Source: Streptomyces cavernicola
Lineage (GTDB): Bacteria; Actinomycetota; Actinomycetes; Streptomycetales; Streptomycetaceae
Reading direction: 5' to 3'
Assembly (NCBI RefSeq): GCF_029968035.1
Contig: NZ_JASCIQ010000013.1
Location: forward strand, 1-64,000
Length of the DNA: 64,000 nucleotides
Numbering within the stretch: position 1 is the stretch's first letter; each line of letters begins with the position of its first letter. Both the position numbers and the translations under genes were made by a program. The notes under the pieces are model-generated. The model was not told the DNA's origin and ran no database searches. It saw nothing but the letters and a program-made list of their open reading frames with translations. Shown here piece after piece: positions 42,712 to 50,911 of the stretch.

Positions 42712-44010
42712 TCAGAGCGCGACGCCCGAACGCACCACGCGCTTGGGCGTCTTCAGGACGCGCACGTCGGCCAACGGGTCGCCGTCCACGAGCACCACGT
42801 CGCCGGCGAAGCCGCGGGCCAGGCGACCGGCCTTGCCCTCCAGGCCGAGGAGCTTCGCGGCGCCGGTGGTGGCGGTGCGGATCGCGTCGAGCGCGGGCAG
42901 ACCGGCCTCGCGCATGAGCTCCACCTCGCGGCCGATCGGCTTGATCTTGCCGCCGGACGAGTCGGTGCCCGCGGCGAGCGGCACGCCCATCTTGTGCGCG
43001 GCGAGCGCCCGCTCCTTGGCGGCCGCCAGGAACGTGCGGCCGCGCTCGGCGAGGATCGGGTCGGGGGAGTCGACCATGCCGGCCATCGCGGAGAGGGTCG
43101 GCGTGAAGTACGTGCCGCGGCGCTTCATCTCCTGCAGCGTGTGCTCGCCGATGAACGCGCCGTGCTCGATGGAGCGCACGCCCGCCATGACCGCGTCGTG
43201 GCAGCCCTTCTCGGCGTAGCTGTGGCACAGCACGCCCTTGCCGCCACGGCGCGCGGCGTCGACGACCGCGGACAGCTGCTCGCGGTCGTACACCTGGACC
43301 TGCGGGTCCTGCTCCGGCAGACCGGCGCGCTCGTTGACGCGGGTCTTGATGACGTCGGCGCCACGGGCCAGGTTGATCTCGACGACGCGGCGCAGCGCCT
43401 CGTGCGAGCGCACGCCGTCCTTCAGCTTGGCCAGCGGGGTGAGGTCGGGGTCGGCCAGGATCGTGTCGCCCAGGTCGGGCGAGACGAAGACGCCGGCGGC
43501 CTGCAGGCGCGGGGCCAGCTGCGGCACCTGCCGCGCCAACTCCCGTACGGCGATGTCCTGGTAGAAGTTGGTCGAGCCGGAGCGGGCGCTGGTGGCGCCC
43601 TGGCGGACGGCGTCGCGGGCCTCGGCCGCGGTGTTCAGGTGGACGTGCGCCTCGACGAGGCCCGGCAGGATCCAGCTGCCCTGCGCGTCCAGCTTCTCGA
43701 TGCCGTCCGGGACCTGCGTACGGCTGCGGGCGCCGGCGGCGTGCACGATGCCGTCGACGATGACGACCACCGCGTCCTCGGTGACCTCGCCGGTCGCCGG
43801 GTCGAGCAGCGTGCCGCCCTCGATGACCAGGTCACCCGTCGTGGCCTGCCCGGCGCCGGAGGTCCGCTGCGCGCCGCTCTCGGCGGCAGCGGCGGTACGC
43901 GGAGCGGCGGCGGCGAGCGCGGCCGTGGTGCCGGCGAGCGCCGCGGCCCCCGCGAGGATGCCGCGTCGGGTCAGCTTGGAGGACGGGGGCGGGGTGTTCT
44001 CGACGCACAT
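42712..44010 (-). CDS. Tat-exported metal-dependent amidohydrolase
   Basis: 432 residues. The Tat signal LTRRGILAGAAALAGTTAAL is closely similar to that of the neighbour. The barrel has PGLVEAHVHLN (His-x-His), ADVIKTRVN (carbamylated Lys candidate), VLCHSYAEKG, SIEHGAFIGE and AAGTDSSGGKI (Asp). This pattern fits the imidazolonepropionase/prolidase-like group of amidohydrolases. The ATG at 44010 has GGAGCC upstream. A GntR gene lies upstream on the same strand, with two TATAC-containing sites in the 276-base gap. Confidence 0.87.
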   Translation of the reverse strand: MCVENTPPPSSKLTRRGILAGAAALAGTTAALAAAAPRTAAAAESGAQRTSGAGQATTGDLVIEGGTLLDPATGEVTEDAVVVIVDGIVHAAGARSRTQVPDGIEKLDAQGSWILPGLVEAHVHLNTAAEARDAVRQGATSARSGSTNFYQDIAVRELARQVPQLAPRLQAAGVFVSPDLGDTILADPDLTPLAKLKDGVRSHEALRRVVEINLARGADVIKTRVNERAGLPEQDPQVQVYDREQLSAVVDAARRGGKGVLCHSYAEKGCHDAVMAGVRSIEHGAFIGEHTLQEMKRRGTYFTPTLSAMAGMVDSPDPILAERGRTFLAAAKERALAAHKMGVPLAAGTDSSGGKIKPIGREVELMREAGLPALDAIRTATTGAAKLLGLEGKAGRLARGFAGDVVLVDGDPLADVRVLKTPKRVVRSGVAL

Positions 44011-44072
44011 GGGGTGGCTCCAGGACGGTAGTGCGGACGGGCGTACGCGGGAGCGGAGGACCGCGTTTCCCA

Positions 44073-44182
44073 TTTTGTATACCGACCAGGAGCCCGTGAC
44101 AAGGAGCCGTGATCAAATTTGGGGTCGTATGGCGTCTGGTGTCGCTAATGTCCTTTAGTGAAATCGACCTTGGTATACCGGC
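44073..44182. promoter_or_regulatory. Paired GTATACC sites near the GntR gene
   Basis: TTTTGTATACCGACC at 44073-44087 and CCTTGGTATACCGGCC at 44168-44183 lie in an AT-richer region between the GntR gene and the Tat amidohydrolase it probably controls. Short near-palindromic TTGTATACC sites are typical of FadR/FCD GntR operators. Confidence 0.55.
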
Positions 44183-44209
44183 CCCTGGTGCCGGGCCGAG
44201 GCCGGCCCG

Positions 44210-44253
44210 CCTGACGCCCGACTGACGTCCGCCTGACGCCCGACTGGCGTTCG
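44210..44253. repeat. 22-base direct repeat
   Basis: Two copies of CCTGACGCCCGACTGACGTC plus two bases, differing at a few positions, lie downstream of the GntR gene stop. Confidence 0.6.
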
Positions 44254-44286
44254 CCTCGGGTCGGCTCGCCCCGCGCCGGGGGTTCC

Positions 44287-44988
44287 TCAGCGCGCGTCCG
44301 CGCTGCGGCTCTCGTTCTCGTCGTCGAAGAGCGACCGCAGCGCCACGGCCCGGCTGTCCCGGACGTGCAGGAGCGTGCTGGCCGCCGCGGTCTCCTCGTC
44401 GCCCTCGGCGATGTGCCGGAAGATCGCGTGGTGCTGGGCCCGCATGTGGTCCGGTTCGGAGCGCATCCCGAAGAGCAGCTGCAGCTGCCAGCTGAGCTGC
44501 TCCATCATCCGCTCCAGGAGCGGATTGTCGGCGAGGGCGACGATGCCCTCGTGGAACGCGGTGTGCGCGGCCACCTCACGCGCCCCGTCGTCGGACCGCG
44601 AGGCCGTGTCCGCGTGCTCCAGGGTGCTGCGCAGCCGCGTCAGCCCGGCCGCTTCCTTCGGCGCGTGCTCGGCCACCCGCCGCGCCGCGAGCCGCGAGGC
44701 CTGTACGGCGAGGGGCTCCCACACCTCGTAGAGGTGCTGGACGTCGCCGCGCTCCAGGCGCCGCACCCGCACTCCGCTGTGCGGCAGCAGTTCGAGCAGG
44801 CCCTCGGCGACCAGCGCGCGCAGCGCCTCCCGCACGGGCACGCGGGACATCTGCAGCTCCTCGGCGATCTCCCGCTCGACCAGCCGTGACCCCAGCGCGT
44901 ACCGCCGGTCGACGATGCGCTCACGGACCGCCTCGCGCGCCTGGGCGCTCAACGACATCCGCTCCGTACCACCCGCACTGCTCGCCAC
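44287..44988 (-). CDS. GntR family regulator, FCD (FadR) subfamily
   Basis: 233 residues. The winged helix is GSRLVEREIAEELQMSRVPVREALRALVAEGLLELL, seen as EREIAEELQMSRVPVREAL. The C-terminal FCD domain has AHTAFHEGIVALADNPLLERMM and DHMRAQHHAIFRHIAEGD with likely metal-binding His. Such regulators usually sense carboxylates. The GTG at 44988 has AGAGGAC upstream; the ATG at 44958 is an alternative. It is on the same strand as the two Tat amidohydrolase genes. Confidence 0.92.
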   Translation of the reverse strand: MASSAGGTERMSLSAQAREAVRERIVDRRYALGSRLVEREIAEELQMSRVPVREALRALVAEGLLELLPHSGVRVRRLERGDVQHLYEVWEPLAVQASRLAARRVAEHAPKEAAGLTRLRSTLEHADTASRSDDGAREVAAHTAFHEGIVALADNPLLERMMEQLSWQLQLLFGMRSEPDHMRAQHHAIFRHIAEGDEETAAASTLLHVRDSRAVALRSLFDDENESRSADAR

Positions 44989-45060
44989 GTGCCCGTCCTC
45001 TGTTCGCCTGCCGTCCCGCAGTGGAGGATACGGCGCTGCGGCCCGCAGTCCCGTTCCGCG

Positions 45061-45825
45061 TCACCCGGGATCGGCCGCGGGGGCCGGCGCGGGCGTCGGT
45101 ATCGGGCTGGGGCGCAGCGCGGCGCGCGTCACGTCGGCGGCCAGCTCCACGACGTCCGGGCCGTACGCCTCCGGGTTCACGACCTTCAGGAGCAGGCAGA
45201 ACGGGCCGTCGCCGTACTTCCGCGTCAGCCGGGTGTGGTTGCGCGCGAGGTAGCGCACCGCCGCGTGGTTGGTGTTGGAGTGCTGCCCGGAGGCGAGGAA
45301 AACGGGGCGGGCGTCCGGCGCGGACCGGCCTCCGGTGAGCCGGGCGAGCAGGACGTGCTCGCTGACGCCGCGCTCCCAGCGGTAGGCCTGCCCGCCCACC
45401 CGTATCGCACCCCGGTCGGGGCCCGGCTCGGCGCTCGTGTCGACCTCGACGCCGGGCAGCAGCGTGCGCAGATGCGCCGCCATCCGCTGGTTGGACACGG
45501 GGCCGCCGATGCAGAACTCCGTACGCTCGCCGAAGCCCTGCTGCATTGCGTCGTGCGCGACGATCTGCGCCTTGGCCCCGCAATCCTTGATCAACGCGTA
45601 CAGCTCGAGGAGCGCGAACACGTCCCGCCGCGCCACCGTCCAACTCCCGCTGCCCGCCGACTCGTTCACGACGAGCAGGCACTCGGCGTTCTCCGGCAGC
45701 CCGAAGAACCGCTGCTTGCGCCGGAGTCTGCGCCGCCACAGGTACGTACGCGCGAACCAGCCGATCGCCGTGGCGACCCCGGTGGCGATCACGCCGAGGA
45801 CGATGTTGCGTACGTCGTCGTTCAT
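45061..45825 (-). CDS. Membrane-anchored hypothetical protein
   Basis: 254 residues. One N-terminal membrane helix (NIVLGVIATGVATAIGWF) with a basic stop-transfer (LWRRRLRRKQR) leads to a cytosolic or outer soluble domain of about 190 residues. Conserved-looking motifs are AECLLVVNESAG, TEFCIGGPVSNQRMAAHLRTLLPGV, AYRWERGVSEHVLLARL and FLASGQHSNTNHAAVRYLARN. I recall similar proteins in other Actinobacteria but know no function. It ends in a Pro/Ala tail. Adjacent genes give no clue. Confidence 0.8.
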   Translation of the reverse strand: MNDDVRNIVLGVIATGVATAIGWFARTYLWRRRLRRKQRFFGLPENAECLLVVNESAGSGSWTVARRDVFALLELYALIKDCGAKAQIVAHDAMQQGFGERTEFCIGGPVSNQRMAAHLRTLLPGVEVDTSAEPGPDRGAIRVGGQAYRWERGVSEHVLLARLTGGRSAPDARPVFLASGQHSNTNHAAVRYLARNHTRLTRKYGDGPFCLLLKVVNPEAYGPDVVELAADVTRAALRPSPIPTPAPAPAADPG

Positions 45826-45990
45826 GCGTACGACACTATCGGCCGCCACTGACAACGCGCCCCGGGCGGACGCGTACGGGCAAAGGGAGCCGCGGGCAAG
45901 GAAGTTGAGGGCGCGCGCCGGGGCTGGGGGCGGGCGAGTTGCGGCCTGGCCGCCTGGCCGCCCGGCCGCCCGGACCCCGCGCGCCGCCGC

Positions 45991-46902
45991 TCACTCGCGG
46001 AGCGCCGACTCCGCTGCGGCCAGGGCCTGTTCCGCGTAGCCGCGCCCGAACAGCACGGCGTGCACGAGCAGTGGGAACAGCTGATGCAGGCCGATCCGCT
46101 CCCGGTGCCCGGCGGCGAGCGGCGCGACCTCCGCGTAGCCGTCGAGGATCCGGTCGAGCTGCGGGCAGCCGAAGAGGTGCAGCATCGCCAGGTCGGTCTC
46201 GCGGTGCCCGCCGTGCGCGGCCGGGTCGATCAGCCAGGCCTCGCCGTCCGAGTCCCACAGCACGTTGCCGCTCCACAGGTCGCCGTGCAGCCGCGCCGCC
46301 GGATCGGCGGGGCCCGCGAGTCGAGGCAGCCGCTCGCAGACCCGCTCCACCACGCGTGCCTCGCCGGGCTGCAGAGTCCCGGCGTCGACCGCGCGCCGCA
46401 GATACGGCGCCACGCGCTGCTCCGCGTACCAGGCGGGCCAGTCGCCGCCCGTGACGTTGCGCATCGGAGCCGAGCCGATCCACGCGTCCACGGGCCCGCC
46501 CGGCGGCGGCGCGCCGAACGCCTCCGCGCCCGAGGCGTGCAGCGCGGCCAGGGCACGCCCGAAACGCATCGCTCCCGCCGCGCTCGCACGCCCCGTCGGC
46601 ACGCGGTCGAGCACAAGCCAGTCCGCGTCGTACCCGTGCACCGCAGGGACGCGGACGCTTCCCGCATCCGCGAGCCAGGCGAGCCCCGCCGCCTCGGCGG
46701 CCACGGCCCCCGGTCCCGAGGCACGCTTCACGATCACGGACTGCCCGCCGTCCAGGGCGACTTCGGCCAGCGCGGCCGACAGCGGCCGCACCCCGGCCAC
46801 GGAACGCCCGGTGAGCCGCGCGGCGACGACGCCCGGCGACTCGACACGGCTGGGACGGCTGGGACTGCTCTGATCGCTGTGACGGCTGTCGTACATGGAC
46901 AT
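45991..46902 (-). CDS. Fructosamine kinase family protein
   Basis: About 303 residues of the FN3K/aminoglycoside phosphotransferase-like kinase fold. VALDGGQSVIVKRA gives the ATP-binding Lys, LHGDLWSGNVLW the catalytic loop, and WLIDPAAHGGHRETDLAML the metal-binding Asp. Members phosphorylate fructosamines or ribulosamines on glycated proteins to start their repair. The ATG at 46902 lacks a ribosome site; TACAAC lies a few bases upstream, so it may be leaderless. Alternative ATGs at 46923 and 46896. Confidence 0.88.
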   Translation of the reverse strand: MSMYDSRHSDQSSPSRPSRVESPGVVAARLTGRSVAGVRPLSAALAEVALDGGQSVIVKRASGPGAVAAEAAGLAWLADAGSVRVPAVHGYDADWLVLDRVPTGRASAAGAMRFGRALAALHASGAEAFGAPPPGGPVDAWIGSAPMRNVTGGDWPAWYAEQRVAPYLRRAVDAGTLQPGEARVVERVCERLPRLAGPADPAARLHGDLWSGNVLWDSDGEAWLIDPAAHGGHRETDLAMLHLFGCPQLDRILDGYAEVAPLAAGHRERIGLHQLFPLLVHAVLFGRGYAEQALAAAESALRE

Positions 46903-46923
46903 GCGGCAGTTGTACGCCGACAC

Positions 46924-47456
46924 GGCCCCGCCGTCAGCACACCCCCCCAGTCATGCCCTCAACCACCCTTCGGCGCCAGGTCTTTCGGACCCGCCCGAAA
47001 CACCTGGCATCCTGCGAAACCCTGCCGGGACACTCGGCCTTGCTAGGGCCTGATCCAAACGACAGGCCCTAGGCCCGTGCGGCCGCAAGCAGCGTGAAGC
47101 AACATGAATCGGGGGACTCATGGCGAACGCGGCACTCGTCCACAGGGCGGCCGTCCACTCCACTCCGGGCGCGCAGCACACAGCCGGAGCCGGACGGACG
47201 GCGAGAGGCACGCACGGCCGACGCGCGGCGCACCGGGACCCGCACCTCTGACGGGGCGGAGGCGGCGGGGCCCGCGCCACGCGCCGCACCGGGGCCGGTC
47301 AGGGTCGGCCCCGGCGCCGGGGGCGGCTCCCGGCACGGCTGGGGGGCCGTGCCGGGGCGCGGCCTGCCGGGTGCGCTGCCGAGCGGTGGGGGAGTGCGCA
47401 GCGGGGCGCGCGCGTCGAATCGGGCCGGCGGCCGGAACGGTCCCGCCGCGACCGGG
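46924..47456. other. Intergenic region with a hairpin, no supported gene
   Basis: A 533-base gap. It holds a perfect hairpin at 47043-47072 and GC-rich sequence with overlapping low-complexity frames on both strands. A 43-codon frame at 47120-47251 with GGGGGACTC before its ATG is the only candidate small gene, and it has no recognisable features. Confidence 0.5.
47043..47072. repeat. CTAGGGCCTG hairpin, possible IS-end remnant
   Basis: Perfect 10-base arms CTAGGGCCTG/CAGGCCCTAG around ATCCAAACGA. The GATCCAAACGACAGGCCC string resembles sequences I associate with Streptomyces insertion-element ends. No transposase remains nearby. Confidence 0.45.
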
Positions 47457-48032
47457 TCAGTCCCGCAGGGCCGCGGCGAGCACGGTCTGCGCGGCCTCGC
47501 GTGCGTGCCGTGCGGCGTCCGTGTCGCCGGTGAAGGTGGCCAACGCCATCGCGCCGTCGAACAGCACCGCCAACTGCGCGCCCACCGCGTCCGGATGCCG
47601 TACCTCGGTCCGCGCCACGAGCCCCGTCACCAGCTCGCGCAGGCTCTGCTTGTGGGCCTGCACGGCGCTCACCACGACGGGTGCGGCAGCGCCCGCCTCG
47701 CCGAACGCGCCCGCGAACACGCAGCCGTGGAAGCCGGGTTGGCGGAACCAGTCGTCCAGGAAGTCGAAGACGGAGAGGACCCGCTCCACCGGGTCGTCGG
47801 ACTTCTCGGCCCGGTCGGCGAGGGCGGAGCGCGCGATCACGTCGCGCCGCTCCAGGCAGGCGGCGAGCAGCGCGTCCTTGGACGGGAACATGCCGTAGAG
47901 CTTCTTCAGCGGCACCCCGGCCTCGGACCGGATGCGCTGCATCGTCACCGCGTGCACGCCGTACGTGAAGAAGAGCTCGTCGGCGACCGCCACGACATGG
48001 GCGAGCGGTTCGTCATCCACCAGGCTGTCCAT
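47457..48032 (-). CDS. TetR family transcriptional regulator
   Basis: 191 residues. The helix-turn-helix is VVAVADELFFTYGVHAVTMQRIRSEAGVPLKKLYGMFPSKDALL, seen as ADELFFTYGVHAVTMQRI and LKKLYGMFPSKDALL. The C-terminal domain resembles QacR/AcrR types. The ATG at 48032 follows GGAAGGG. Several GAGAAC-type palindromes lie in the 300-base gap to the divergent winged-helix gene and are probable operators. Confidence 0.92.
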   Translation of the reverse strand: MDSLVDDEPLAHVVAVADELFFTYGVHAVTMQRIRSEAGVPLKKLYGMFPSKDALLAACLERRDVIARSALADRAEKSDDPVERVLSVFDFLDDWFRQPGFHGCVFAGAFGEAGAAAPVVVSAVQAHKQSLRELVTGLVARTEVRHPDAVGAQLAVLFDGAMALATFTGDTDAARHAREAAQTVLAAALRD

Positions 48033-48080
48033 GTGCTGCAGAGCCCTTCCGGAACGTGGGTTCCACGCCCCGGAGCGGAG

Positions 48081-48268
48081 CGAGAACCACCATTCTCGCC
48101 CGTCCGGAAGGGCCCTGTCCATGGGGTGTGAGCAGGTCGGCGCAGGGCGTGCGGGCGGTCGCCCGGAGTGGCCCGAATGCGCCGGTACTGCCCCTTGCGC
48201 CCCGTTCGACATCTTGAGAACCATGGTTTCTCGTCACTACAGTCGCGACAGGAGAACGGCCGTTCTCC
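48081..48268. promoter_or_regulatory. Three GAGAAC-type palindromes (TetR operators)
   Basis: CGAGAA-CCACCA-TTCTCG at 48081-48098, GAGAACCATGGTTTCTC at 48216-48232 (one extra base in an arm), and the perfect GGAGAACGGCCGTTCTCC at 48251-48268. A longer inverted repeat, GCCCTTCCGGA at 48043 with its complement near 48102, flanks the first one. Confidence 0.65.
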
Positions 48269-48332
48269 CGATGTGCGGGGCGCATCGGGGCGAAGGGCCG
48301 CTCGAGAACTTCGGGGGACTTCGGGGGAAGTC

Positions 48333-49292
48333 GTGCTGCGAATGCACTTCAGCGCCGGTGACCTGGCGCGCACCAGGATCGCGGACGGGCCGGACCCGCT
48401 CTGGGAGACCGTCCTGAGCATGCAACAACTCCATGAGCAGCGGCCGGAACCGCTGCTCGACGCCTGGCGGCGCAGAGCCTGCAGCCGCGGCCGGTCCGCG
48501 TCGCGGATCCTCGCGCCGCTGATGCCGAAGCGCGGCTACTTCCCGGACTTCCTCACGCCCGCGGCGGCCGCCGGCGGCCTTGAGGAGGGCATCGACGCCG
48601 TACTGAGCACCCCGCGCCGGCAGCTGCGCGGCGAGGTCGGGATGCTCGCGGACGCCAACTCCCTGCCGTCCTGGGCCCGTTCACTCGCCGACGGCGACAC
48701 GGACACGCTGCAGCGGCTCGGCACGGCACTGCGCCAGTACCACGCGTCCGTGCTCGGCCCCGCCTGGCCGGACATCGCCGCCCGCGTCGCGCGCGACCGG
48801 CTGCACCGCACGGGAACGCAGGTCCGCGGCGACACGGACGCGATGCTGCGCACCTTCGCCCCGATGCTCAGCTGGCAGCCGCCCGTGCTGTGCGCCGACT
48901 ACCCGGTGGACCGCGACATGTACCTGGAAGGCCGCGGACTCCTCCTCGTGCCCTCGTACTTCTGCCGCCGCACGCCCGTCGCGCTGCTCAACGAGACGCT
49001 GCTGCCCGTCCTCGTCTACCCGGCCAGGGCGCCGCGGCCCGAGCAGCAGCTCTCGCCCTGCGGGAGGCTCGCGCCGCTCCTCGGGCACACCCGCGCCGCC
49101 GTCCTGCAGACCCTCCAAGAGCCGTGTACCACCAGCGAGTTGGCGCAGTACGCGGGGGTCTCGCTCTCCTCGGCCAGCGAACACGCCGCCGTGCTGCGCG
49201 GAGCGGGCCTGATCGTCAGCACCAGAGAACGCCACCGTGTGCGCCACACCCTGACGCCCCTGGGCATGGACCTGCTCACCGGGCCCGGCTGA
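48333..49292 (+). CDS. Winged helix-turn-helix (ArsR-like) regulator
   Basis: About 319 residues. The first 230 residues are an uncharacterised domain (MHFSAGDLARTRIADGPDPLWE at the start, DUF5937-like). The C-terminal ArsR-type helix-turn-helix is AAVLQTLQEPCTTSELAQYAGVSLSSASEHAAVLRGAGLI, seen as TTSELAQYAGVSLSSASEH and wing STRERHRVRHTLTPLG. This architecture is widespread in Streptomyces. The GTG at 48333 follows GGGGGA; the ATG at 48342 is an alternative. It is divergent from the TetR gene, and both probably share the operators between them. Confidence 0.87.
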   Translation: MLRMHFSAGDLARTRIADGPDPLWETVLSMQQLHEQRPEPLLDAWRRRACSRGRSASRILAPLMPKRGYFPDFLTPAAAAGGLEEGIDAVLSTPRRQLRGEVGMLADANSLPSWARSLADGDTDTLQRLGTALRQYHASVLGPAWPDIAARVARDRLHRTGTQVRGDTDAMLRTFAPMLSWQPPVLCADYPVDRDMYLEGRGLLLVPSYFCRRTPVALLNETLLPVLVYPARAPRPEQQLSPCGRLAPLLGHTRAAVLQTLQEPCTTSELAQYAGVSLSSASEHAAVLRGAGLIVSTRERHRVRHTLTPLGMDLLTGPG

Positions 49293-49304
49293 GGCGCGCG
49301 GCCG

Positions 49305-49673
49305 TCAGAGCGCGGGGTGCGTGAGGGCGCGCGCCACGGGGACGTCGTAGCGGCGTGCGTGGGCGAGGCTCTGCCGCACCTCGCGCAGTGAGCGCGGCCG
49401 GTGGCCGGGGCCGCCGCAGCAACTCTTGTGGAAGCCCACCCCCGCGTTCAGGAGCACCGTGAGCGTCCGCCAGGCCGCGCGGTCCCGCCGCGGCGGCGCT
49501 GCGAAGGCCGACCCGGCGTGCAGCATCGGCCCGGCGCAGCGCGGACAACTCCGTTGCCTGGCCCGGTCGTAGGGCTGCTTGAACGAGACACGGCACGGCA
49601 GGCAGACGTAGTGCGTCTTGCCGCTGGGCGGCCGCTCGCGGGCAGGGCCGGGCTGGGTGGTGGCGGGGGACAT
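49305..49673 (-). CDS. Small zinc-ribbon protein
   Basis: 122 residues. THYVCLPCRVSFK and QRSCPRCAGPMLHAG form a Cys-x-x-Cys pair on each side of a zinc ribbon. A further FHKSCCGGPGH comes later. The rest is Arg-rich. Similar short proteins are common in Streptomyces, with no assigned role. The start at 49673 has no clear ribosome site. It is convergent with the winged-helix gene, with 12 bases between the stops. Confidence 0.8.
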   Translation of the reverse strand: MSPATTQPGPARERPPSGKTHYVCLPCRVSFKQPYDRARQRSCPRCAGPMLHAGSAFAAPPRRDRAAWRTLTVLLNAGVGFHKSCCGGPGHRPRSLREVRQSLAHARRYDVPVARALTHPAL

Positions 49674-49751
49674 GGCGTCACGGTAACCGCCCGGCAGCGG
49701 CGGGCGCGACGGGATTTCACGGCCGCCCGCAGAAGCCGGCGCCCCCGCGTC

Positions 49752-50834
49752 TCACTCCGCGGCATGCGCGGGTGCGGCGGGCCGCCCGCCCGGGTGCCGG
49801 TGGCGCCAGAACCAGAACACTCCGCTCGACAGCAGCGCCCACCCGGCGAGCACCAGGAAAGGGAACGCATGCTGGTGCCCGCCGAAGTACACCGCCGTGT
49901 GCTGCGCGTTCACCGACGCGCCCGGCGGCAGCCACTGCCCGATGTGCCCGAGCAGCGACGGCAGCAGCGGCCAGGAGACCGCACCGCCCGACGACGGGTT
50001 GCCGAGGAGCACCATCAGCCCCCAGGTCGGCAGCATCGCCCAGCGCCCGAAGAGGGTGTTGAACATGGTGAACACCATCCCCGAGGCGAACAGCGTCAGC
50101 GCGAGGATCAGCCACGACTCCACGAACGGCAGGTCGACCGCCCCCAGCCACCAGTCCACCACCGCCGCGATGGAGAACCCGCCGAGCAGCGCGTACGCCA
50201 CCGTGTACGCGATGCGCTCCAGCGGATTGAGGCTCCGCGCGTGCACGGACAGCTGGATCGCCCCGACGAAGCCGATGATCACGGCCGCGAGCGAGATGTA
50301 GAAGATCGCCAGGCCGCGCGGGTCGCCCGGCTGCATCGGCTTGACGTCCCGCACCGTGACCGGAATCCGCAGCTTCTCGCCCACCGACTCGCCCGCCTCG
50401 GCGAGCAGTTGGGCCACCGAGGCCCCCGAGGCCCCGGACACGGAGAGGGTCACGCGGTCCTGCCCGTGCACGTCCAGGATCGCGAACGCCCGCTGCTCGT
50501 CCACCGACTCCTTCGCCTCCGCGTAGGTGTCGTACGGCTTCAGGGCGAGCGTCGCGTCCAGGGCCTTCTCCATGCCGTCCACGAAGGCCCGCCCGCGCTC
50601 CGAGTCGTGCGCGCCGACCACGGCGGCGGGCACATGCCGGGGCGTCGGGTCGGCCATCGAGTACGTGTAGCTGCCCGCGAACAGCCCGGCGGCCGCGGCG
50701 AGGATGAACACGAGGACCGTCGCGGGCAGGAACGGCGACTCCTTGAACGCCTCCCACCGCTCCCGGCGTGAGGGCGGCCGGCCGTGCGCTCCGTGCGGAG
50801 GATGGGGGCGCTGCGCGTCGCTCGGCTCGTCCAT
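49752..50834 (-). CDS. DUF3533/YhgE-like integral membrane protein
   Basis: 360 residues. One N-terminal membrane helix (FLPATVLVFILAAAAGLFAG), then an extracytoplasmic domain of about 130 residues (VPAAVVGAHDSERGRAF to PVTVRDVKPM), then five or six helices (FYISLAAVIIGFVGAIQL, YALLGGFSIAAVVDWWLG, WLILALTLFASGMVFTM, LMVLLGNPSSGGAV, AFPFLVLAGWALLSSGVF). This order matches ABC-2-type exporters and phage-infection-protein-like proteins. No ATPase gene is adjacent. Function unknown; possibly export of a lipid or peptide. Confidence 0.85.
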   Translation of the reverse strand: MDEPSDAQRPHPPHGAHGRPPSRRERWEAFKESPFLPATVLVFILAAAAGLFAGSYTYSMADPTPRHVPAAVVGAHDSERGRAFVDGMEKALDATLALKPYDTYAEAKESVDEQRAFAILDVHGQDRVTLSVSGASGASVAQLLAEAGESVGEKLRIPVTVRDVKPMQPGDPRGLAIFYISLAAVIIGFVGAIQLSVHARSLNPLERIAYTVAYALLGGFSIAAVVDWWLGAVDLPFVESWLILALTLFASGMVFTMFNTLFGRWAMLPTWGLMVLLGNPSSGGAVSWPLLPSLLGHIGQWLPPGASVNAQHTAVYFGGHQHAFPFLVLAGWALLSSGVFWFWRHRHPGGRPAAPAHAAE

Positions 50835-50911
50835 GACCTCACGTTAAGCAGCCCCGCGCGAACGCCCCTACCGGTGAGGGCCCGTACGGGGAGCGCGGCC
50901 GGAAGGCGACC

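Noticed and set aside
47120..47251. A 43-codon frame with GGGGGACTC before its ATG
   Set aside because: Its ribosome site is plausible, but the peptide has no features and lies in a repeat-like region, so I do not list it as a gene.
47094..48131. Forward frames over the TetR gene and the gap before it
   Set aside because: They are antisense to a well-supported TetR gene and have no recognisable domain.
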